Below, one piece after another: positions 9,026-18,144 of a stretch of 64,000 bases of DNA; the first letter of the stretch is position 1; every line of letters starts with the position of its first letter. The DNA is from Segetibacter sp. 3557_3. GTDB lineage: Bacteria > Bacteroidota > Bacteroidia > Chitinophagales > Chitinophagaceae. Below the pieces are notes generated by a model. That model had not been told where the DNA came from. It was given only the letters and a program-made list of their open reading frames with translations, and did no database searches. The position numbers and the translations under genes are program-made. The stretch is from contig NZ_SMSK01000006.1 of NCBI RefSeq assembly GCF_004354985.1, positions 217,809 through 281,808 of the forward strand, read 5' to 3'.

Positions 9026-10465
9026 TTAGTCTTTCTTGAACGTAATTATAAAGGTGGTTCCTTTGCCCAATTCAGATTTCACGTCTACATCCGCATTATG
9101 AGATTGAATGATATTGAGCGTAGAAGCAAGTCCGAGCCCCATACCATTTCGCTTAGAGGTGAAGTAAGGTTCAAATAAGCGTTGCATGTTTTCTTCACTG
9201 ATACCGCAGCCATTATCAGTTATTTCTACAACATGGGTATCACCTGAAGTCAGTATGATAATTTCGAGTTTGCCTACCTCCTCCTGCATCGCTTCCACGG
9301 CGTTGATGATGATATTGAGAAAGGCAATCTGGATTTTATCTTCATCAAGTAAGGTGAAGGCTTCATTTTCTGAGTACCGAACCTGGAGATCGATTCTTTT
9401 CAGTGTCATCCGGTCGATAGCGGCTGAAATAGCCTTATCCATAACTTCGTGCAGCGACGCCCTTTTAAGTTGAATATCAGAAGGTCTGGAAGAGTTTAAC
9501 AGCTCGGTAATCAGGTCGCCGATACGCTTGCCATTACGTTGAATGATCTCCAGGTATAGTTCAGCGTCGGCATTTGACTCTTGCTGCAGCAGTTGCTCAA
9601 CCGAGAGGTTGATGTTGTTCAATGGGTTTCTCACTTCATGTGCAAGCGTGCGCACAAGTCTGCCGGTGGCGGCAAGTTTCTCTGCCTGCAAGGCTGTTTT
9701 CTCCGCGCGCTTCCTGCTGGTATTATCGTGAATGATCCCCTGCACATACTTTTCTCCATTGTTGTTGATTTCAACAGAAGCGGAGATCATGCAGTTTTTG
9801 ATATCCTGATTTTTTGTGAGCAAGTCTACTTCATAATCGTTGATCTCACCCATCTCGTTAAGGATCGCGATAAAGAAGTTTGGATCCCGTTTGATGAACA
9901 ATGAGGTAAATGGCACATTCAACAACTCTTCTGCTTCATAATTCAGGAGTTCTGTAGCAGCATAGTTGATGTCAACAATCTCAAGATCTATGTTGGATAA
10001 AAACACAACATCTTTCGACTTTTCGAACATGTTCCTGTATTTACGCTCATTGGCTTTTAATGCCTTTATGGAGGCAGCACGCTCAAGCGAGTAACGGATA
10101 CACCGTTCAAGTTTTTCTGTATTAAGTTCTGATTTAATGAGGTAGTCATATGCCCCGCTTTCCATTGACTTTACATCAATTTCCTGGGTACCCTTACCGG
10201 TAAGCAGGATAATGGGCTCCTCGCAACCCGCCTGTATCGCATCCTGCAACAAGTCGAGTCCTGTTTTTATACCAAGGCGATAATCGACAAAGTGAATATC
10301 GTAGTTGTTTGACTTGAGCTTATTCAGCGCATCATTATAGTTGTAAGACCAATCAATGGTGAAGTTCCTGTTCGGGATATTTCTGATATAATCTGAGGTC
10401 AGAAAAAAATCATCTTCGTCGTCATCAACAATGAGGATCTGAAGGGGAAACGCTGGATTGTTCAT
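9026..10465 (-). CDS. Receiver-PAS-histidine kinase signalling protein
   Basis: This 479-residue cytosolic protein has no signal peptide or membrane segment. Residues about 8-125 are a receiver domain (acidic pocket VDDDEDD, phospho-acceptor Asp in FVDYRLG, Lys in IKSELN). Residues about 140-255 are a PAS domain. The HisKA H-box LAHEVRNPLNNINL is near residue 275. The ATPase N-box NIIINAVEAM, G1 DNGCGIS and G2 GMGLGLAS boxes follow. A receiver at the N-terminus of a soluble kinase points to input by phosphorelay. It lies downstream of the NtrC-type activator, separated by a terminator, so it may be expressed separately but is a plausible partner. Confidence 0.88.
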   Translation of the reverse strand: MNNPAFPLQILIVDDDEDDFFLTSDYIRNIPNRNFTIDWSYNYNDALNKLKSNNYDIHFVDYRLGIKTGLDLLQDAIQAGCEEPIILLTGKGTQEIDVKSMESGAYDYLIKSELNTEKLERCIRYSLERAASIKALKANERKYRNMFEKSKDVVFLSNIDLEIVDINYAATELLNYEAEELLNVPFTSLFIKRDPNFFIAILNEMGEINDYEVDLLTKNQDIKNCMISASVEINNNGEKYVQGIIHDNTSRKRAEKTALQAEKLAATGRLVRTLAHEVRNPLNNINLSVEQLLQQESNADAELYLEIIQRNGKRIGDLITELLNSSRPSDIQLKRASLHEVMDKAISAAIDRMTLKRIDLQVRYSENEAFTLLDEDKIQIAFLNIIINAVEAMQEEVGKLEIIILTSGDTHVVEITDNGCGISEENMQRLFEPYFTSKRNGMGLGLASTLNIIQSHNADVDVKSELGKGTTFIITFKKD

Positions 10466-10575
10466 TTAAATTTTTATTTATTGCCTGCCAGTTGAAAACC
10501 TACACGCCTGAGGATGTATGATTTGGTTTAAATGAACTACGAATAATAACAGGGACACGATTGGAAAACATTAGA

Positions 10576-10610
10576 ACAAAAAAAATTCAGGGCACCCGTA
10601 TGTGGTGCCC
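10576..10610 (-). terminator. Terminator after the NtrC-type regulator gene
   Basis: GGGCACC/GGTGCCC stem with a 7-base spacer. On the minus strand it is followed by a short spacer and a run of eight T residues. Confidence 0.75.
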
Positions 10611-10701
10611 CGGGGTGATATTTTATTGGTGGAGTTTACGCCTAATTTGAATTACCTGCTTATACGCCGATTGTGTAGTTCGTGCAGTAACGAGTTACGA
10701 A

Positions 10702-12201
10702 TTACAGATCGCTGTTGAATTGCTTGTATTGTTTCATCTTATTGTACAAGGTCTTACGGTCAACATTCAAAATCTTGGCAGCTTTGCTTTTGTTATAATT
10801 TGCTTTGCGCAATGCTTCTACAATCATCTCATATTCTGCATCGATACTTGCACCTTTCAGGCTGTGCTCATTTATTACCAGTGGCTTGCTTAAAACCGGT
10901 TCAGGAATAGCTGAACTGTATGTATTTGATGGAATATCAACCTGTGGTGCCTGGTGAGCCGGAGCATTTACTTCATCAGGAGTTTCATCAAACTGGAGCT
11001 TGGTGAAATTTGTTATTTCGAAGGGAAGTACGATGGGCATTATGTATTCCGTGTCGCATAATAAAGTAGCCCTTTTAACCACATTCTTCAACTCTCGCAG
11101 GTTACCATGCCATACATAGTTCTTAAATATGGCCTCGACCTCGGGCGAAAATCCCCGAATGTTTTTTCCAAGCTCCTGGTTGGTAAGCCGCAGAAAATGG
11201 TTTGCGAATATCATAAGGTCGTACTTACGATCCCGCAATGGTGGAACTTCGATACTAAATTCGTTGAACCTGTGGTAAAGATCTTCCCTGAACTTCCCTT
11301 TTCTAGCAGCATCCAGCAGCCTTTCATTGCTCGCAATGATAATACGTACATCAAGATCGATATCTTTATTTCCACCAATACGCCGCATCTTTCTCTCCTG
11401 CACAACCCTGAGCAGTGCAACCTGGATATCATATGATAGGTTTGCAACTTCATCAAGGAAGATGGTACCTCCATTTGCAATCTCAAAGCTGCCGATCTTC
11501 TGATTTAATGCTCCGGTAAAAGAGCCTTTCTCATGACCAAAGAGCTCGCTACCGGCGAGCTCTTTAGAAAGTGCACCACAATCAATGGCCACAAATGGCT
11601 GATCATGGCGTTTGCTGCGTTTATGGATTTCCTGGGCAATTGCTTCTTTACCACTTCCGCTTTCTCCATAAATAAGAATGCTGTAATTGGTTGGAGCGAC
11701 AAGGTCTATTTGCTTCAGGATATTTTTAAACTCGGGGCTGTCACTGAAAATATACTGCCCTGAGGTAATGGTTTTTGCACGGCTCTTCTTTGCCTCTTCT
11801 ATAGACTCTGGTGACGCGTCAGAGTCAGCCGGAACAGATGAACTTTTATCGAGTGCTTTTTTGATAGACAGGATAATTTCGTCGGGAAACAGGGGCTTGG
11901 TAACATAGTCGTATGCCCCAAGTTTCATTACATCGACAGCTACCTTTATATCGCTATAACCCGTGACAATGATCACGGGTGTACGAGGATACTTATCCTT
12001 TATTTTTATCAACAGTTCCTTGCCGTCAAAATCCTCCAGACGAAAATCGCAAAGCACGAGGTCTGGTTGCTGTTGTTCCAGGAATTCAATTGCTTTTTTG
12101 CCGTTATGCGCAAGTACTACTTCATAGCCATTTTTCGTTAGAAATCTCTTTAATAAAAGACACATGTCCACATCGTCATCAATAACTAATATTTTACTCA
12201 T
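10702..12201 (-). CDS. Sigma-54-dependent NtrC-family response regulator
   Basis: This 499-residue protein has three parts: receiver (1-120, VIDDDVD pocket, phospho-Asp in LVLCDFRLED), AAA+ activator (about 155-390) and a Fis-type HTH at the C-terminus (KSKAAKILNVDRKTLYNKM). The AAA+ part has Walker A GESGSGKE, Walker B IFLDEV and the sigma-54 contact loop as GSFTGA instead of the usual GAFTGA. It activates RpoN promoters when phosphorylated. The rpoN gene ends 28 bases upstream on the same strand, so the two probably share a transcript. The soluble kinase downstream is the likely cognate sensor, by inference. Confidence 0.92.
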   Translation of the reverse strand: MSKILVIDDDVDMCLLLKRFLTKNGYEVVLAHNGKKAIEFLEQQQPDLVLCDFRLEDFDGKELLIKIKDKYPRTPVIIVTGYSDIKVAVDVMKLGAYDYVTKPLFPDEIILSIKKALDKSSSVPADSDASPESIEEAKKSRAKTITSGQYIFSDSPEFKNILKQIDLVAPTNYSILIYGESGSGKEAIAQEIHKRSKRHDQPFVAIDCGALSKELAGSELFGHEKGSFTGALNQKIGSFEIANGGTIFLDEVANLSYDIQVALLRVVQERKMRRIGGNKDIDLDVRIIIASNERLLDAARKGKFREDLYHRFNEFSIEVPPLRDRKYDLMIFANHFLRLTNQELGKNIRGFSPEVEAIFKNYVWHGNLRELKNVVKRATLLCDTEYIMPIVLPFEITNFTKLQFDETPDEVNAPAHQAPQVDIPSNTYSSAIPEPVLSKPLVINEHSLKGASIDAEYEMIVEALRKANYNKSKAAKILNVDRKTLYNKMKQYKQFNSDL

Positions 12202-12229
12202 TTAATGGTTATTAAAGTTTTATGTTATC

Positions 12230-13651
12230 TTATGCCCACATGCGCCTAAGTTGAGCGACGGGTATTTGTAATTGCTCACGATATTTCGCAATTGTTCTGC
12301 GGGCTACATTAATGCCTTTACTTGCTAATATAGCGACTAATTGTTGATCAGTATAGGGATTGAGCTTATCTTCCTTTTCAATCACAGCCTCAATTGCGGA
12401 TTGAATTACCCGGTTACTTATTACCTCGCCTTCCTGATTTATGATCCCTTCAGTAAAGAGATTTTTGAGGAGAATGATACCAAATGGCGTATCAACATAC
12501 TTATTTGATGTAACCCTTGAAACGGTTGAGATATCTACACCAACCCTGTCTGCAATGTTCTTTAAGATCATGGGTTTCAGAAGGCTCACATCTCCATAAA
12601 GGAAGTATTCGCGCTGCAGCTGAACGATTGCCTTCATGATCTGCATCATTGTGCTTTCACGTTGTTTGATGGCGTTGACAAACCATTGTGCAGAACTCAA
12701 TTTACTTTTAAGGTATTGTGCGGCCGTCTTGTCTTTTCTCTGGTTAGCAGAGTCGACAGTTTCCATTAACGACTGGTTAATGTACAATGATGAGGACCGG
12801 GAACGAAACAAGTTGATCTCGATTTCTTCATTATCATTTACCGTAAGGATGAAGTCGGGAAGGATATTGTTGTTAACGGGCTGAGAACCTTCCGCTTCAG
12901 AAATGGGCTTCATTTTTAGTGATGCAAGAAGCTTAAGGATGATCTTTAGCTCATCTTCTTCTATATCGAGGGCATCCATAATCTTTTCCATATTGCGATG
13001 GGAAAGATCAGAATAATGATTTTCGAGAAGCGTAATGGCTTTTTTAACATCAGGCCCTTTCTTATCGAAGTGGTATAATTGAAGCAACAGGCACTCACGG
13101 GTGTTTTGTGCGCCAATACCCACCGGTTCGAGTCGTTGAACTTCTTTTAGTACAACTTCAAGCTCAGCCACTTCAACGATCATTCCTTGTTTAAAGGAAA
13201 GGTCGTCAGCCATATTATCCAGGTCTTGAGCAAGAAGACCGTTGCCATTAAGACAATCAATGATATAATCGGCTAATTGTAGTTGCCGGTCGGATAGGTT
13301 TGCGTATCGTATCTGGTTCTTTAAAGTTTCACGGAAATCAGTATAAGCTTTAATGGGTATATTCGGAACCGCATCGTTGTTAAAATAGTTTTCGTATTCA
13401 AGCTTATAGTTAGGTATGTCATCATAACCGTGCTCTTCCCAATCCTGGAAGTCCTGTACTGCTTCCTTCGAGAACTTCTCTACATCAATGTTCTCCTCTT
13501 CATTATTTTGTTCCAGTAGGGGATTTTCATCCAGTTCATCAGATATTCTCTGATCAAGCTCTAAAACATTCAGGTGAAATATATTCAGCATTTGAATCTG
13601 CTGCGGAAGGATCTTAAGCTGTTGCCTTTGCGTTTGGATTTGGGTAAGCAT
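12230..13651 (-). CDS. rpoN: RNA polymerase sigma-54 factor RpoN
   Basis: This is a 473-residue sigma-54. Region I is Gln/Leu-rich (QQLKILPQQIQMLNIFHLNV) and is followed by the acidic region ending NPLLEQNNEEE. The core-binding and HTH regions follow, and the RpoN box reads ARRTIAKYREQL close to the C-terminus. It directs transcription from -24/-12 promoters and needs an AAA+ activator, one of which is encoded 28 bases downstream. Length and domain order are normal. A 780-base non-coding stretch lies upstream. Confidence 0.95.
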   Translation of the reverse strand: MLTQIQTQRQQLKILPQQIQMLNIFHLNVLELDQRISDELDENPLLEQNNEEENIDVEKFSKEAVQDFQDWEEHGYDDIPNYKLEYENYFNNDAVPNIPIKAYTDFRETLKNQIRYANLSDRQLQLADYIIDCLNGNGLLAQDLDNMADDLSFKQGMIVEVAELEVVLKEVQRLEPVGIGAQNTRECLLLQLYHFDKKGPDVKKAITLLENHYSDLSHRNMEKIMDALDIEEDELKIILKLLASLKMKPISEAEGSQPVNNNILPDFILTVNDNEEIEINLFRSRSSSLYINQSLMETVDSANQRKDKTAAQYLKSKLSSAQWFVNAIKQRESTMMQIMKAIVQLQREYFLYGDVSLLKPMILKNIADRVGVDISTVSRVTSNKYVDTPFGIILLKNLFTEGIINQEGEVISNRVIQSAIEAVIEKEDKLNPYTDQQLVAILASKGINVARRTIAKYREQLQIPVAQLRRMWA

Positions 13652-14432
13652 ATCAGAATGTTTTGGGATTATTGTTCACACCGTTACAAAGCCAACATAG
13701 CACCAAAGTGCTCAAATACTCTTAAATGTTCTAAATAATTAACAATCATACACTTATCATTATTTTTTGCTCAGTTTAATTTGATTTACGCCTTTTAACC
13801 GGATTGATTTACAGGCTTGTGTAGATAAACTTCCACAATATACTGCTTTTCTAAAGGAGACGAGTACTAGACGGCATGCGAAAAGATCTTCTGCCCTGAA
13901 ACCAACTGAAAGCTTGTGGATGAAAGCAGTAGCAGCTATTTGGTATCCTGGTAGTTTGTTGAGTTGGAGAAGATTGGGAGACTATTCCCCGAATACACTG
14001 CCTGGAACAGGTGTAGAAGTCCAATAGATGCAAAGCATCGTTCAAGGGTCATGGCAGACGAGAATCAGGTGAATAGCTTTCGTATAGTTTCGATAAGAAC
14101 GTTTGATGCGCTGGAATTGTATAGAAGAAAAAGATCCTCTAATTTAAACTGTATTCCGGGAAAACAGCTTTGTATCATGTATTCTACAAAGTGTCGTATT
14201 GCTTTCGGTAACATCCATTTTCCTGTGTTTTTTGCCAGGTGTTTGCTTTATTAAAATTCTTGTACCAGATCTGGATGGTCGTGAAATTAAACGCACACAA
14301 CTATGACGGGAACAAAGAGCACAGTTGCTTTTAAGCGGTCTGTTAACAAGGAGAGCCGGCTATTATTGGTATGATTATTATTACGTTAGTAGTAGAAACA
14401 TCACAAATTATTCATCACTAAAACTCATTACT
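13652..14432. other. Non-coding stretch upstream of rpoN and the DUF1328 gene
   Basis: About 780 bases between divergently arranged genes. The part nearest rpoN is AT-rich and must hold its promoter. A 96-codon plus-strand frame at 13964-14254 has a translation unlike a protein. An untranslated RNA cannot be excluded, but I recognise none. Confidence 0.4.
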
Positions 14433-14597
14433 ATGTTACGTTGGACAATCACATTCCTGATCATTGCGATAATTGCCGCAGTATTTGGTTTCGGTGGAAT
14501 AGCCTCCAGTGCAGCTGGCATCGCGAAAATCCTGTTTTTTATCTTTATCGTATTGTTCCTGCTGTCGTTGATTGGCGGACGGAAAACAATTGACTAA
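14433..14597 (+). CDS. DUF1328-family small membrane protein
   Basis: This is a 54-residue protein with two hydrophobic helices joined by [15 protein letters not shown], the signature of the DUF1328/YtjA family. It ends with a short basic GGRKTID tail. These tiny membrane proteins are associated with stress conditions in several bacteria but have no proven mechanism. The open frame runs 36 codons further upstream, but [10 protein letters not shown] is the standard family start. A strong bidirectional terminator follows 14 bases after the stop. Confidence 0.85.
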   Translation: MLRWTITFLIIAIIAAVFGFGGIASSAAGIAKILFFIFIVLFLLSLIGGRKTID

Positions 14598-14610
14598 CTA
14601 ATACACGTAA

Positions 14611-14651
14611 AAAAAGAGGCTGCCTCAATTATAAGGCAGCCTCTTTTTATT
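14611..14651. terminator. Bidirectional terminator
   Basis: A 15-base stem AAAAAGAGGCTGCCT/AGGCAGCCTCTTTTT with an 8-base loop, shared by the convergent DUF1328 and OmpA-family genes. Confidence 0.9.
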
Positions 14652-14699
14652 TATAGGACTGTTCGTTTTAGAACGTTCTTTTACTGGTAACCAGAGTGA

Positions 14700-15374
14700 T
14701 TACAAAGCTTTGTCGCTCTTTGCTTTTTCTACAAGCTTTTCCGTAGCGTATATCGCAAATTCTACCCTCCTGTTTTCCGCTCTTCCCGACTCCGTTGCAT
14801 TTGAAACCTTTGGCTGCGACTTGCCGTACCATGCTGTCTTGAGCCGATCTGAGGAAAGTCCCTGTTGCCTTAGATAAGCAACAACTTCTTTTGCCCGCCT
14901 TTCAGAGAGCTGCATGTTATGATCGTCTGAACCGGTATCATCTGTATGGCCCTCGACCAATACATAAGTATCCGGATACTTATTTAAAACTTGTGCAAGT
15001 TCTTTTACCTTGCTTTGGGCTGAAGAGGTCAGATCAGCCTTATCAACTCCAAACAAAACGCCCGCCTTAAAGGTCACATTTATCCCTTCACCAACCCGCT
15101 TTACTTCTGCACCGGATATCTTCTCAATCTCCTTTGCTTCTTTATCCATCTGGCGTCCAATAACCCCACCGGTTGCTCCACCAACTGCGGCACCAATGAT
15201 AGCACCTAACGCGGTATTTCCTGCAGCTTTACCAACTCCGGCACCTACCGCGCCACCTGCGCCGGCACCAATCAATACTCCTTTTTGACCCTTGTTTAAT
15301 GTTTTGCAAGCCGATACACCTAAGCTTAGCAATAAAACCATCACAAACAAATTCAAAACACTTGTCTTTTTCAT
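14700..15374 (-). CDS. OmpA-family lipoprotein with glycine-zipper segment
   Basis: This is a 224-residue envelope protein. A lipoprotein signal ends in GVSAC, a glycine-zipper region follows at about residues 33-73 (repeated GAxxG motifs), and an OmpA peptidoglycan-binding domain occupies about 100-210 with VEGHTDDTGSDDHNMQLSERRA and a C-terminal NRRVEF. It resembles the YiaD type, an outer-membrane lipoprotein bound to peptidoglycan. The alanine/lysine-rich tail is not diagnostic. It is transcribed alone and converges on the DUF1328 gene. Confidence 0.88.
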   Translation of the reverse strand: MKKTSVLNLFVMVLLLSLGVSACKTLNKGQKGVLIGAGAGGAVGAGVGKAAGNTALGAIIGAAVGGATGGVIGRQMDKEAKEIEKISGAEVKRVGEGINVTFKAGVLFGVDKADLTSSAQSKVKELAQVLNKYPDTYVLVEGHTDDTGSDDHNMQLSERRAKEVVAYLRQQGLSSDRLKTAWYGKSQPKVSNATESGRAENRRVEFAIYATEKLVEKAKSDKAL

Positions 15375-15500
15375 AATTAAACCATTTACAATTATACAAT
15401 CATGCCCTTGTGAGCATGCTATTACTTCGTTACTAATTGCCGGGAATTATTGTGCTGTTATCACCAGCAATTGCATCGAGTATTAACCAAGCCATACACT

Positions 15501-15526
15501 AAAATAAACCCCGGCTAATCCGGGGT
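15501..15526 (-). terminator. Terminator after the outer-membrane barrel gene
   Basis: Stem ACCCCGG/CCGGGGT with a 5-base loop. On the minus strand it is followed by TTTATTTTAG. Confidence 0.7.
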
Positions 15527-15554
15527 ATATGATGATATCTGGCTTATAAGATGA

Positions 15555-16202
15555 TTAGTAAGTTCCGAGGCCCCAGTTAACACCTACGTTTATACCAATG
15601 TTATTGTTGTTAAACTTCGGTCCACCCAATTTATTGATATTTCTGAAACCATTATAGTAATTGACATCTGCCATAAACCAGGTATTTTTCACAAGACGGT
15701 AGTTGATACCAGCCCCTGCATGTAAACCGATGTCGAACCTTTCGTACAGGTCTTTTGCATCCACAGCTGTAGCAGAAGTATTGCCACCCGCTACTGTTTT
15801 AATTTCACGCTCACCGCCAATCAGGTAACCAAATGAAGGGCCAACTGAAATCTTGGGACGGACCCTGTTACCAGGGGTTCCAAAGAAATACATTGCTTTC
15901 AATGGAAGTCTGAGGTAGTCAAGTTTAGATGTATTGGTTACCATAACATTCGCTGTTGTTCCTTCAGTTTTGCTACCCTCGATGGAATACTTTAAATCAG
16001 CGCCAAAACCAAAACTGGACTTTGTACTGTAAATGAACGATAATCCTACATTACCAGCTGGCATATACTTATTATCGCCATAATTTTTAATCCACGCATG
16101 TCCGAAACCAGCGTTAATTCCCAGTGACGTGTTTTGCCTTTGCTGCGCAAATACTGTTATTGTACTCAAAACAAGTCCTGCGACTAACAATCCTTTTTTC
16201 AT
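15555..16202 (-). CDS. Outer-membrane beta-barrel protein (PorT-like fold)
   Basis: This is a 215-residue protein with a signal peptide (MKKGLLVAGLVLSTITVFAQ) and a mature part of alternating strands, including LGINAGFGHAW, SFGFGADLKYS and GINYRLVKNTWF. The C-terminus GINVGVNWGLGTY ends in an aromatic residue. The pattern fits the common Bacteroidota small barrel family related to PorT. Such proteins are numerous and specific roles cannot be assigned. Seven codons of frame precede the chosen ATG, but the signal peptide fixes the start. Confidence 0.75.
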   Translation of the reverse strand: MKKGLLVAGLVLSTITVFAQQRQNTSLGINAGFGHAWIKNYGDNKYMPAGNVGLSFIYSTKSSFGFGADLKYSIEGSKTEGTTANVMVTNTSKLDYLRLPLKAMYFFGTPGNRVRPKISVGPSFGYLIGGEREIKTVAGGNTSATAVDAKDLYERFDIGLHAGAGINYRLVKNTWFMADVNYYNGFRNINKLGGPKFNNNNIGINVGVNWGLGTY

Positions 16203-16530
16203 AACTTTTGATTTTTCATCCAATTGGCAAAATTGGTGCCATCAACAAACAGGTTGTCGTTTTTGGTTTGAAGAAAAGGCCCCCGGATTTTTGAAACCGC
16301 TGTTATATCCACAACTTTCCTTGATTCCAGAATTGGCTTACATTTCTATGACTCAAACGCAGCAAGTATTCTAAGTTGCTGCACTATAATGCATCTAAAA
16401 CACAAAAACATTCCTGGTCATGTTCGTAAATAGGGCCTTGCTTTTAAACGAAGGTGATCGTCGAAAAACCTGATATCGGCAGTAAGTCATGACATGAAGG
16501 TTAAACCCGCCAATCCGTGTTGATGAGGCA
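16203..16530. other. Non-coding stretch, nothing specific recognised
   Basis: About 330 bases between the barrel gene (minus strand) and the terminator of the next minus-strand operon. It should carry the promoter of the barrel gene. I see no gene or RNA in it. Confidence 0.4.
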
Positions 16531-16557
16531 TAAAAAAAGCCGGGGTAAGCCGGCTTT
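16531..16557 (-). terminator. Terminator of the receptor operon
   Basis: AAAGCCGG/CCGGCTTT stem with a 6-base spacer. On the minus strand it runs into seven T residues, 22 bases past the stop of the last operon gene. Confidence 0.85.
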
Positions 16558-16578
16558 AAGCAAACAAACATTTAGTAG

Positions 16579-16869
16579 TTAGTTATCTGTATTTAAATAA
16601 CCTTGTAAGGCTTTTACATAGTTTTCAAAAGCCTCGATACCTTTCTTGGTTATCTGGCAAGTTGTTAAAGGATAATTGTCTTTGAATTGTTTAACCACTT
16701 CAATGTAACCCGCTTCCTTCAGCTTCTGCACCTGAACACTTAGGTTTCCTGCAGTAGCGTTCGTTTTCTCCTTGATGAAGGTAAACTCTGCTTCCTTAAC
16801 GCTTATGAGCAGGCTCATAACGGCCAGGCGAAGTTGAGAATGTAATATGGGATCCAGCTCTTTAAACAC
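16579..16869 (-). CDS. Winged-helix (HTH_34-type) transcriptional regulator
   Basis: This is a 96-residue DNA-binding protein. The order HSQLRLAVMSLL, then FTFIKEKTNATAGNLSVQVQKLKEAGYIEVVK, then LTTCQITKKGIEAFENY matches the short HTH_34/ArsR-MarR-like winged-helix family, which normally acts as a dimer on palindromic sites. It is the last of six same-strand genes. Its start is GTG in a TAGTG overlap with the stop of the membrane gene upstream, implying coupled translation. Two near-perfect palindromes at the operon promoter are the obvious candidate sites, so autoregulation is likely. The signal it senses is unknown; there is one Cys, in TTCQ. Confidence 0.85.
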   Translation of the reverse strand: MFKELDPILHSQLRLAVMSLLISVKEAEFTFIKEKTNATAGNLSVQVQKLKEAGYIEVVKQFKDNYPLTTCQITKKGIEAFENYVKALQGYLNTDN

Positions 16870-17471
16870 TATACCTGATTTGGTGGTCTGCTCTGCAACT
16901 TTCTAAATTCCCGGTTGGCAATATGCCCGGGGATGATATAGCCAAAAAGAACGGCAGTACCATGGAATACCATAAGCAGTTCAAACCTATGTACAAACAG
17001 GCAGCCAAATGCAAGTATCCAGGTGATGATTGCGCCCACATATGAAGGCTTGAAATTGAGAACTGCTCCATAGATAAGCACCCAAAAAGCATAAAGGTTC
17101 ATCAGTAATGGAAAGCCGATCATCGGGCTTATGCCCAGGTTTATACCTGCGATGATGAACATCAATGAGATAAAGAAACCTATATTCAATTTATTGAAGA
17201 GATCCCTTGTATAAGTCTTCACTTTGTGTTGCCGCTTGACAAACAGGCGTTTCCCGATGCTAATGAAGGCGAGTAGCAAAGATACTATCCCAAAAATATT
17301 CCAGAAAAGGAAGGTGCCGCCCCACCTGAAATGTTGGTTTAAAATCGTAGTAAGGGATGCAAAGAAAAGCATCCACCCCCAGATGATCCACGCTTTGCCG
17401 TCGTCTTTTTGCTCCTGCTTGGCGGTCTCAATCATCTGTTGTATGATCAGCAAACTCTGCTGGCCGCTCAT
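16869..17471 (-). CDS. Six-helix membrane protein B, paralogue of the gene upstream
   Basis: This is a roughly 200-residue integral membrane protein. A short soluble N-terminus (MIETAKQEQKDDGKAWIIWGW) leads into about six transmembrane helices and ends with LFGYIIPGHIANREF and a short basic tail. It shares the WGW motif at the first helix and the I(I/V)PG motif at the last helix with the adjacent gene, so the two probably arose by duplication. An ATG 18 bases upstream of the chosen one is also possible and would overlap the upstream gene by 17 bases; the chosen ATG has GGGGAG just before it. I do not recognise a named family. Its place between receptor and regulator suggests a sensor or transporter part. 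Confidence 0.75.
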   Translation of the reverse strand: MSGQQSLLIIQQMIETAKQEQKDDGKAWIIWGWMLFFASLTTILNQHFRWGGTFLFWNIFGIVSLLLAFISIGKRLFVKRQHKVKTYTRDLFNKLNIGFFISLMFIIAGINLGISPMIGFPLLMNLYAFWVLIYGAVLNFKPSYVGAIITWILAFGCLFVHRFELLMVFHGTAVLFGYIIPGHIANREFRKLQSRPPNQV

Positions 17472-17472
17472 C

Positions 17473-18081
17473 TCACTCCCCTTCTCCATATAATTTTTGT
17501 TTATTGTATTTTGCTTTCATCGCGTAACCAGGAACGATCCAGGCAACGATAACCGACAACATGATTAACAAAAGCTGGAATTTGACGATGATAAATGTGG
17601 AAGCAATGGCAAGCACCCAACAAAAAACTCCACCGATAGTTAACTCCCTTACCTTAAGGACTTTACCTGAAAGAAAGGTTGGCACCCCATACAACACCAG
17701 GAACATGGAATACAATGCCTGCCTCTCTTTATATTGTATCAATACAAATGCTGTTAAGGCAAGACAAACCACAAACACCAACCAAACATAGCCTAATATA
17801 TCATCTGAATAAGTTTTTACCCGGCTTGCCTTCTTTCTTTTTCTCAAATACACTGCCTGGTAAATCATCGTAGCCCAGGTAACCATCCATATCATTTCCG
17901 GATGAGCTACCAGTCGAAAGTGCCACATCACAAAATGGCCTAAACTGCACAAGGCGATTACCCACCCCCATAGCAGGTATAGGTGGCCGTTATCGCCAAA
18001 GTTGTTCCTTGCGCGGTTTATCATTTCTTCAATCAGCTTCAAACTTTCGTTTGGAGTGATTGCTTTTTCGTGATCATCCAT
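17473..18081 (-). CDS. Six-helix membrane protein A, paralogue of the gene downstream
   Basis: This is a 202-residue integral membrane protein. The N-terminal soluble part (ESLKLIEEMINRARNNF) precedes LYLLWGW at the start of the first helix. About six helices follow, with a basic loop LRKRKKASRVKTYSDD near the middle and IVPGYAMKAKYNKQK at the end. The paralogue downstream has the matching WGW, basic loop (KRQHKVKTYTRDLF) and PG-containing last helix. No enzyme or transporter motif is visible. It is coupled to the downstream gene by near-contact or overlap. Paralogous pairs like this often form heterodimers, which here is inference. Confidence 0.75.
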   Translation of the reverse strand: MDDHEKAITPNESLKLIEEMINRARNNFGDNGHLYLLWGWVIALCSLGHFVMWHFRLVAHPEMIWMVTWATMIYQAVYLRKRKKASRVKTYSDDILGYVWLVFVVCLALTAFVLIQYKERQALYSMFLVLYGVPTFLSGKVLKVRELTIGGVFCWVLAIASTFIIVKFQLLLIMLSVIVAWIVPGYAMKAKYNKQKLYGEGE

Positions 18082-18144
18082 ATGCTTCTCTTTCTAAGTA
18101 AAAATAGCAGAGGCGATGCTGCCCCTGCAAATCATTTATGCACA

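Noticed and set aside
13964..14254. 96-codon frame in the rpoN upstream stretch
   Set aside because: The composition is not protein-like and no family or ribosome-binding context is visible.
14284..14330. Repeat-like CACACAACTATGACG segment before the DUF1328 gene
   Set aside because: Similarity to the repeat family is limited to about 12 bases.
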